Shown here piece by piece: positions 20,504 through 25,928 of a DNA stretch of 25,928 bases. The translations under genes and the position numbers were made by a program. Within the stretch, counting starts at the first letter, position 1. The number at the start of each line of letters is the position of its first letter. Under the pieces are notes generated by a model that was given only the letters and a program-made list of their open reading frames with translations, was not told the DNA's origin and did not search any database. Where the stretch lies: IMG/VR virus record IMGVR_UViG_3300034356_000355, positions 1-25,928 of that record. One strand, given 5' to 3'. The DNA is from a virus.

Positions 20504-21181
20504 ATGAAGCTAGAACTGAATGTTCCTACAAGCCTAAATGAAATTTCTTTAGAAAAGTATCAGAAATTTTTAAAAATTGCTAAGGAAAACGAAGAAAGTG
20601 AATTTTTGCATCAAAAGATGGTGCAAATTTTTTGCGGTATTGAATTAAAGGAGGTTGCCAATATTAGGCATCGAGATGTTGTTGAAATAACAGCTCAACT
20701 TGGAGCATTATTTAATGCAAAGCATAAATTTATTAACACGTTCAAAATGCGTGGAATTGAATATGGCTTTATACCTAATCTTGACGAAATAACACAGGGT
20801 GAATATGTTGATATTGATACCTATGTTGGTAATTGGGATAATATGCACAGAGCTATGGCGGTACTTTATAGACCAATAACTCAAAAGCAATATAATAGAT
20901 ATTCGATAGAAGAATATAAAGGTTCTGATGTTTATGCAGAGGTAATGAAAGATGCACCAGTTGACGTAGTTCTTGGAGCGATGGTTTTTTTTTATCATTT
21001 AGGCAAAGAATTATTGAAAAATACCCTGACTTATTTGGAGGAGAACCCAACGATAATGAATATAGTGAACAAGCACAATTCGGAAAACGATGGGGGTGGT
21101 ATAATTCCATCTATGCACTCGCTCAAGGAGACGTTAGAAGATTTAATGAAATTTCAAAACTTCCACTTAACCAGTGCTTAA
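20504..21181 (+). CDS. Tail assembly chaperone, short (zero-frame) form
   Basis: 225 residues: MKLELNVPTSLNEISLEKYQ, then FGIELK-like and MRGIEYGFIPNLDEITQGEY, then MHRAMAVLYRPITQKQYNRY and a helical C-terminus ending in GGGIIPSMHSLKETLEDLMK. The family pattern (VP(T/S)SLxEIxLxxYQ, then FGFIPNLD, then AMAVLYRPI) matches proteins located among tail genes of Bacteroidetes phages, where a tail assembly chaperone is expected. A run of nine T's at 20985-20993 lies in this gene and can shift ribosomes into the -1 frame, giving a second product. The gene is AT-rich relative to its neighbours and a CGTTTATA 8-mer lies just upstream. Confidence 0.6.
   Translation: MKLELNVPTSLNEISLEKYQKFLKIAKENEESEFLHQKMVQIFCGIELKEVANIRHRDVVEITAQLGALFNAKHKFINTFKMRGIEYGFIPNLDEITQGEYVDIDTYVGNWDNMHRAMAVLYRPITQKQYNRYSIEEYKGSDVYAEVMKDAPVDVVLGAMVFFYHLGKELLKNTLTYLEENPTIMNIVNKHNSENDGGGIIPSMHSLKETLEDLMKFQNFHLTSA
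20985..20993 (+). promoter_or_regulatory. T9 slippery run, probable -1 frameshift site
   Basis: In the zero frame the codons are GTT TTT TTT TAT, so the heptamer T TTT TTT sits exactly in the X-XXY-YYZ register for -1 slippage. After the shift translation continues to a stop at 21241. No strong downstream stem-loop is visible, so the T run itself would be the main driver. Confidence 0.55.
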
Positions 21182-21243
21182 CATTTTTAACGTTTGAAAA
21201 GCAAAAAACGAATTTGGAAATTAAAATGATAAATAAGAAATAA
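20992..21243 (+). CDS. Tail assembly chaperone extension in the -1 frame
   Basis: 83 codons in the -1 frame, without any ATG, GTG or TTG in about the first 70, so expression needs frameshifting. The encoded sequence looks like a real protein: QFGKRWGWYNSIYALAQGDV, then FNEISKLPLNQCLTFLTFEK and KTNLEIKMINKK. It resembles the conserved C-terminal domain of phage tail assembly chaperones. Its stop TAA overlaps the next start (TAATG at 21241). With the shift at about residue 163 the product is about 246 residues, sharing its first 163 with the short form, a relative of the lambda G/GT arrangement. A one-base homopolymer error would give the same picture. Confidence 0.6.
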   Translation, partial: LSFRQRIIEKYPDLFGGEPNDNEYSEQAQFGKRWGWYNSIYALAQGDVRRFNEISKLPLNQCLTFLTFEKQKTNLEIKMINKK

Positions 21244-21698
21244 TGAATGGATATTATTATGTCGTAAAAACTTTAAAGGATTATTTGAAGTCTAATGATT
21301 TCATTAATACTGTTAGCATTGGAGATATTTTTACTATTGATTTAAGCAAGCAAACTATTTATCCTTTAGCTCATATCATTGTAAATAGTGCGCAACTTAC
21401 CGAAAATACTACGTCTTTAAATTTATCGATTCTATTTATGGATTTAGTGGACGAAAGTAAGGCTGAAATTACAGACGTTTGGGAGGGCAATGACAATGAG
21501 CAAGACGTATTAAATACGCAACTTGCAATAGCCTCTAAGCTTACCGCTGATTTAGTAAGGGGTTATTTGTATTCTAATTTAATACAAGTAACTGGAGAGC
21601 CAAGCGCAGAGCCGTTCGTAGATAGATTCGAAAACAAAATAGCAGGATGGACACTAACGTTTGACGTTAGTATTCCTAATGACATGACATTATGTTAA
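21243..21698 (+). CDS. Putative tail terminator/completion protein
   Basis: 151 residues, starting with a TAATG overlap on the -1 frame extension. The core pattern TVSIGDIFTIDLSKQTIYPL, AHIIVNSAQ, then NDNEQDVLNTQLAIASKL and AEPFVDRFENKIAGWTLTFD is one I associate with tail-terminator-like proteins of Bacteroidetes phages. Such proteins cap the tail tube at the head end. The alpha/beta layout and length fit; the assignment rests on pattern and place, not on a search. Confidence 0.55.
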   Translation: MNGYYYVVKTLKDYLKSNDFINTVSIGDIFTIDLSKQTIYPLAHIIVNSAQLTENTTSLNLSILFMDLVDESKAEITDVWEGNDNEQDVLNTQLAIASKLTADLVRGYLYSNLIQVTGEPSAEPFVDRFENKIAGWTLTFDVSIPNDMTLC

Positions 21699-22246
21699 TA
21701 GAGTTAAAGAAAACTTCTGAGCTTTTAGAAAAATATAAAAATTATGTAGTTCAACAATCGAGGGCAAACCTAAGTAAGCTCAAGAAAAAAAATACATTAA
21801 AATTATACCAAAGCATAAAAGGCGAAATTTTAACTGAAGATAATTACTCTTTGATTGGGTTTACGATGGAAGACTACGGATTCTATCAAGACCAAGGAGT
21901 AAAAGGAGTAAACGGCAAATTTCAAACTCGTAACGATTATAAAAAAGAAGGTTTTCAATTTGGCAAAAAACAAGGAGTAAAAGGAGGTTTAACAAAAGGA
22001 ATTGAAAAATGGGTAATACAAAAGGGAATACAATTTAGAGATAAAAAAACTGGAAGGTTTTTGACTTATAAATCTACTGCTTTTTTAATTACTAGGAGTA
22101 TTTATCAAAAAGGAATAAAGCCTAGTCTATTTTTTACTAAACCATTTATTAGAGGCTATCAAAAATACATTGAAACAGATTTGATGAAAGCTTATGCTCA
22201 AGATATTGAAACTTTAGTAGGATATAATTTAAAAAGAATAAAATGA
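21692..22246 (+). CDS. Neck protein (HK97 gp10-like)
   Basis: 184 residues. Helical N-terminus (ELLEKYKNYVVQQSRANL), then a beta domain with LIGFTMEDYGFYQDQGVKG, typical of the HK97 gp10 neck family, then a Gly/Lys-rich stretch and FLITRSIYQKGIKPSLFFTKPF, which matches the common R-x-I-(x)n-G-I-(x)n-P-F end. It would sit at the head-tail junction. It overlaps the previous gene by 7 nt and the next by ATGA. Very basic (many Lys), with AT-rich codons. Confidence 0.6.
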   Translation: MLIELKKTSELLEKYKNYVVQQSRANLSKLKKKNTLKLYQSIKGEILTEDNYSLIGFTMEDYGFYQDQGVKGVNGKFQTRNDYKKEGFQFGKKQGVKGGLTKGIEKWVIQKGIQFRDKKTGRFLTYKSTAFLITRSIYQKGIKPSLFFTKPFIRGYQKYIETDLMKAYAQDIETLVGYNLKRIK

Positions 22247-23322
22247 TAATTAACGCTAGAAGCCCTTATTTTATTACTGTAAACGAGGCTAGTCAAGTAG
22301 GTTCTAAAGTTGAACTGTTTTTATCTGCTGGAGGCTCTGCGCTTCCATCTACTGCGACTTATACACTATCAAAATCAGTACCTTCGTCTTCTCAATTACG
22401 AACAGACTATAATATATCTCAATATATTAAAGAATATATCGAAACTATTTCTAGTGTAGATAGTGGCAATACGCTTTTTGCTAACGTAAGAGTAATTAGA
22501 TACAAAGAAACAGCTCCAGGTTCTTACTCTACTTTAGATACCACTGACCATTTCGGCGTAAACGGTTACACTTTATACACGGATGGATATAATGAAACAG
22601 ACGCTAGTAGCTTATTTGTTTGTCTAGCAAATCCAAGTATAGAAATAACCTATCAAGAAGGAATTGAATCTTCGAAATATCCTTACATAAATGCGCTTGT
22701 AGATTTTACCGCTAACGGCTCAAGCAAAGTAGACGTATCTTATAAGGATTTGAACGGTCGTAATGAGGTAGTAGTTTCCTACGACACGAATGCTAAATCA
22801 GTTATTAAGGTTCCAGTTCGTACAACGTCTGCAAAATTTGACAATGGTAATACGGTTACTTTAGATTGGAAGCCAGCAGGGACTACGGTAAGCATCACTA
22901 AGACGTTTACGGTGTCTCCAATATGCGAGCATAAATATACACCAGTACAATGTCAATTTGTTAATCGTTATGGTGGCTGGCAGTTCTTAACCTTTTTTAA
23001 GGCTAAGTCTAGTTCGATAAATGTAATGGGTACGCCTTACAATCTATTATCTGATTCGGTTGATTATAACCCAAAGAGACCGCAAACTGCTTCTCTTAAC
23101 GTAAACGGTAAGCAAAGTATTAAATTAAATACGGGTTGGGTTTCTGAAAATTATAGCCAACTAATACAAGACTTGCTATTATCGGAAACGGTTTTATTAG
23201 ACGATGTACCTGTAGAAATTAAGACACAATCTAGCGATATTAAAACCTCGTTAAAAGATAGAAATATTAACTACGAAATAGATTTCGAGTACGCATTTAA
23301 TCTTATTAATAATGTAATTTAA
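22243..23322 (+). CDS. Putative distal tail (Dit-like) or tail-tip protein
   Basis: 359 residues, mostly beta by eye. Features are INARSPYFITVNE at the start, a Thr/Ser-rich core, and CEHKYTPVQCQFVNRYGGWQ with the WQFLTFFKA strand (residues about 228-256), a signature that recurs in Bacteroidetes phage tail-tip proteins. It could be the distal tail ring to which the baseplate binds. It overlaps the next gene by TAATG. I do not see a nuclease or peptidase motif. Dit-like is a guess. Confidence 0.45.
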   Translation: MIINARSPYFITVNEASQVGSKVELFLSAGGSALPSTATYTLSKSVPSSSQLRTDYNISQYIKEYIETISSVDSGNTLFANVRVIRYKETAPGSYSTLDTTDHFGVNGYTLYTDGYNETDASSLFVCLANPSIEITYQEGIESSKYPYINALVDFTANGSSKVDVSYKDLNGRNEVVVSYDTNAKSVIKVPVRTTSAKFDNGNTVTLDWKPAGTTVSITKTFTVSPICEHKYTPVQCQFVNRYGGWQFLTFFKAKSSSINVMGTPYNLLSDSVDYNPKRPQTASLNVNGKQSIKLNTGWVSENYSQLIQDLLLSETVLLDDVPVEIKTQSSDIKTSLKDRNINYEIDFEYAFNLINNVI

Positions 23323-25373
23323 TGATAGTAGTAGGGTTATATATTTACGATGAGCAAGGCAAGGCAAGACGAATTGAACTATTCAGCGATGAAAAGATAA
23401 GTGTTACGTCTAGCGTTCAAGATATTGCAGACATCTCTAAAGTCTTTACAGATTTTAGTCAGTCTTTTACCGTTCCTGCTACTCCTATAAATAACGCTAT
23501 TTTTAAGCACTGGTACGAGAACGATGTAGAGAATGGATTCGATGCTAGAAAACGCAAGAACGCTTACATAGAGCTAGACACAATTCCCTTTAGAGTAGGT
23601 AAAATTCAGCTTGAGAAAGCTCAATTTAAGAACGGTAATTTAGATAACTATCAAATTACTTTCTTTGGCTCTATCATATCCTTAAAGGATTTATTTGATA
23701 ATAAATCTTTAAGGGATTTAAGTTATTCAAGCTTAGGATTTAGCTATTCAGGAACTACGGTAAAAAATAGAGTTACTTCACTTGTAGATTCAGACGTTAA
23801 GTTTCCATTAATAAGCTCTAAAAATGTATGGGAATATGATACCGCAATACCTGGAGCTTGGGATATTTCTAAAAGTGCTACGCCTATTAGGTTTAGTGAC
23901 TTATTTCCAGCGGTTAGAGTTTCGGCTTTACTTTCGCAGATTGCCTCTAATTTAGATATTACTTTCTCTGGCAGTTTTTTAACAGATGACAGATTTAAAA
24001 GGTCTTTCTTGTGGCTAAAAAATGCTAATGAGTTTACTCCTAAATTTACTCCATCTAAAATAAATTTTAATACGGCTACTTCTACAACTGGAAACGCTGG
24101 CTTGTTTAATGTTTTTACAGATACTTTAAGCTATACCGAGCCTACTTATCCAGAGGTTTTAGAAAAGTCTAATATAAGAATTACATTTAGCGACCCTTCA
24201 ATAGGAGAAGATGCAGTAGAGTTTACGATTTACGTTTATAAGAACGGAGTTAAATTAAATGAGCAGACGTATTTAACTCAAATAACCGAAATGTATATAG
24301 ACCTTCCTTTAGATGGGACTGGACAATATACGTTTTATATTTCATCACAATCACCAGTAACTTTTACAAGTATATACTTCTTTCAAACGGTTAAATACAC
24401 GCCGTCCTATACAATAGTTAAAAACGTTACGGCTACACAAAGCACTGCACAAACATCTTCTTCCAGCATTACAATAGCTGACTTTATGCCAGACATTAAG
24501 ATAGAAGATTTTTTTAGCGGTATCTTAAAGGCGTTCAATTTAACCTGCTTTTCTTACGATGGAGAAACCTATTTTTTAGAGCAGTTAGAAAACTGGTATT
24601 TTAATGGTACTATTAGAGACTTATCTAAATATATTATAAGCGATAATATTGAGATAAGTAAACCAGAGCTTTATAAAAGCATTAGATTTAAGTTTGCAGA
24701 GGCTAAAAACTTCTTGGCGGTAGAATACCTATCTCGTAGCAAAACACCTTATGGAGATTTACTTTATGATATGGATATAGACGGAGGAGAGTACACTATC
24801 GAACTCCCATTCGAGACTATGTTAATGACTAAGTTTAGCGACTCTAACCTTCAGGTCGGGTATTCTTTAGACTCAAATTTTAATCCATATATCCCTTACC
24901 CAGTATTTTTATACGATTACGGAACTATTCAAACGCAGAGCTTTTATTTTAACGATGGAAGCTCAACAACTCAAGTAAATAGTTATAATTTATTTGGGCA
25001 GGATACTAATATCGGAGGGGATAACTATACGATTAACTTCGGAACCGAGCAGTCTACTTATACTAATAGAATAGAACAAAATACACTATTTTATAATTAC
25101 TATTTAAATTATCTAAATAACATTTTTAGCAAAAAATCTAGAATAGTAAAAGTAAAAGGTATTTTACCGATTAGCTTATTAACTATTTTAAAGCTAAATG
25201 ATAGAATTATAATAAGAGATAAGCGATATATTATTAACAAATTTACAACCGACTTAACTACTGGCGAAGTAGATTTTGAGTTATTAACCGATTTTAGAAT
25301 AGTGACAGAGCCAGCTCCAGAAACTGGCGATTACTCAAGTTTAGATTATTCCCCTTCAGATTATAACGCATAA
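23322..25373 (+). CDS. Large tail-associated/baseplate protein
   Basis: 683 residues. The N-terminal region contains FTDFSQSFTVPATPINNAIF and YENDVENGFDARKRKNAYIE, then GKIQLEKAQFKNG, which I recognise as recurring in tail-tip (Tal-like) proteins of Bacteroidetes phages. The middle is a Thr/Ser-rich beta region and the C-terminal 200 residues are strand-rich with a Tyr/Asn-rich YYLNYLNNIF and IIIRDKRYIINKFTTDL. No lytic domain motif is seen, so it is probably a structural hub and not an enzyme. It starts with a TAATG overlap and ends in a Ser/Asp/Tyr tail. Confidence 0.5.
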   Translation: MIVVGLYIYDEQGKARRIELFSDEKISVTSSVQDIADISKVFTDFSQSFTVPATPINNAIFKHWYENDVENGFDARKRKNAYIELDTIPFRVGKIQLEKAQFKNGNLDNYQITFFGSIISLKDLFDNKSLRDLSYSSLGFSYSGTTVKNRVTSLVDSDVKFPLISSKNVWEYDTAIPGAWDISKSATPIRFSDLFPAVRVSALLSQIASNLDITFSGSFLTDDRFKRSFLWLKNANEFTPKFTPSKINFNTATSTTGNAGLFNVFTDTLSYTEPTYPEVLEKSNIRITFSDPSIGEDAVEFTIYVYKNGVKLNEQTYLTQITEMYIDLPLDGTGQYTFYISSQSPVTFTSIYFFQTVKYTPSYTIVKNVTATQSTAQTSSSSITIADFMPDIKIEDFFSGILKAFNLTCFSYDGETYFLEQLENWYFNGTIRDLSKYIISDNIEISKPELYKSIRFKFAEAKNFLAVEYLSRSKTPYGDLLYDMDIDGGEYTIELPFETMLMTKFSDSNLQVGYSLDSNFNPYIPYPVFLYDYGTIQTQSFYFNDGSSTTQVNSYNLFGQDTNIGGDNYTINFGTEQSTYTNRIEQNTLFYNYYLNYLNNIFSKKSRIVKVKGILPISLLTILKLNDRIIIRDKRYIINKFTTDLTTGEVDFELLTDFRIVTEPAPETGDYSSLDYSPSDYNA

Positions 25374-25378
25374 AAAAA

Positions 25379-25834
25379 ATGACAAAGCAACAGGTTTTAG
25401 ATTTAATCGCAGCAAATTTAGCCACTGGCTCAAATATAACGGCTGCAGAACATCGAGCAGTCGAGGAAGCTATCGTAGGCTTAATAGGGCTAGATACGGT
25501 AGCTTATGGTAGAATAGGACCAATAGATATTGCAAACGCAGCTACTAGCTGGCCTGTTACAGGTAACTTAATAAGCGCAACAAGGGTTGGTTCTCCTTCA
25601 GGCGGATATGTTGAAATTAGAGTAACTATTCCGAGTGGATTATTGACATCAAGTGACTTTAAAATTAGTAGCGACGTTGAATCTGCAGGCACAGGAAACT
25701 TAGACAATGATATGCTAGGTGTCTTATTTAAAAAAGACGATTCAAGCACTACTACATTTAGATTATTAATAGAAGAAAGTCCTGCTGGCACTACTTCTAG
25801 TATTTATATTCACGTAGAAGTAGTTCAATTATGA
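25379..25834 (+). CDS. Small distal tail/baseplate structural protein
   Basis: 151 residues: a short helical head TKQQVLDLIAANLATGSNIT AAEHR followed by a beta-rich body (WPVTGNLISATRVG, GYVEIRVTIPSGL, TFRLLIEESPAG, IYIHVEVVQL). The helical head resembles N-terminal trimerisation elements of fibre-type proteins in Bacteroidetes phages, so it could be a small receptor-binding or baseplate part. It starts 5 nt after the previous stop and overlaps the next ORF by ATGA. Confidence 0.45.
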   Translation: MTKQQVLDLIAANLATGSNITAAEHRAVEEAIVGLIGLDTVAYGRIGPIDIANAATSWPVTGNLISATRVGSPSGGYVEIRVTIPSGLLTSSDFKISSDVESAGTGNLDNDMLGVLFKKDDSSTTTFRLLIEESPAGTTSSIYIHVEVVQL

Positions 25835-25928
25835 TAAGTCTAATTTTAAAAATGCTAATGATGCAAAATCATTATAATTCAAGTGAAGAAATTGAAATAG
25901 CAAAAGGAAAATACGAATTACCTAAAAC
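25831..25928 (+). CDS. Start of an ORF cut by the window end
   Basis: The ATG overlaps the previous stop by ATGA, and 32 codons are visible (MISLILKMLMMQNHYNSSEE and on). The first dozen residues are hydrophobic (a signal or membrane start). Too little is present for a function. Confidence 0.45.
   Translation, partial: MISLILKMLMMQNHYNSSEEIEIAKGKYELPK

Overview
The window is a contiguous piece of a tailed double-stranded DNA phage (Caudoviricetes, siphovirus-like). It lacks both genome ends: the first gene (major capsid) is cut at base 1 and the last gene at base 25928. All genes lie on the + strand, are tightly packed with many ATGA/TAATG stop-start overlaps, and are AT-rich. Several proteins are types I associate with Bacteroidetes/Flavobacteriia phages: the capsid and tail-tube pair, the DUF6712-like connector, the Lin1244/Lin1753-like replication protein and the terminase-proximal Cys-rich protein. 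Two promoter candidates resemble the Bacteroidetes -7 box TAnnTTTG, and strong Shine-Dalgarno sites are largely absent. A Flavobacterium-like host is an inference. No integrase, repressor, tRNA, CRISPR array, insertion sequence or DNA polymerase was seen.

Layout. (1) 1-4470, head and connector genes: major capsid protein and putative tail tube, each followed by a strong intrinsic terminator, then a small structural protein, a portal with a MuF-like C-terminal extension, a DUF6712-like connector and a BppU-like protein. (2) 4473-9328, host-recognition genes: a 1392-residue fibre ending in an S74 self-cleaving chaperone, and two small proteins. (3) 9331-10518, lysis cassette: candidate holin, GH24 endolysin without a signal peptide, and a likely unimolecular spanin. 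A calcineurin-like phosphoesterase and a terminator close this block at about 11570. (4) 11600-17703, early/replication block opening at a promoter: two tiny ORFs, ERF recombinase, an SSB-like protein, a run of small unknowns, a structured RNA, the replication initiator with internal DNA repeats, its partner, a frameshifted cytosine methyltransferase, RusA and a PD-(D/E)XK-like nuclease. (5) 17708-20472: a second promoter candidate, DUF3310, a sigma-factor-like protein, a Cys-rich protein, and the small and large terminase subunits. (6) 20504-25928, tail genes: a tail assembly chaperone that appears to use -1 frameshifting, tail terminator-like and neck-like proteins, two large tail-tip/baseplate proteins and distal structural genes. 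No tape-measure gene is in the window.

How they fit together: ERF, the SSB-like protein, the initiator, RusA and the PD-(D/E)XK-like protein form a host-dependent replication/recombination set. The sigma-like protein may switch transcription to the packaging and structural genes. The terminase fills capsids made from the head genes, and the holin, lysozyme and spanin release progeny.

The most interesting signals are: (a) a roughly 90-nt RNA at 14206-14296 just before the replication initiator gene, whose first hairpin loop is complementary over 9 nt to the loop of its terminator hairpin; (b) an 83-codon -1-frame extension of the tail assembly chaperone with no start codon of its own, reached through a nine-T slippery run; (c) an 11-bp tandem repeat inside the initiator gene, possibly part of an origin; (d) a cytosine methyltransferase broken at a G5 run; (e) a portal-MuF fusion; (f) a one-gene spanin.
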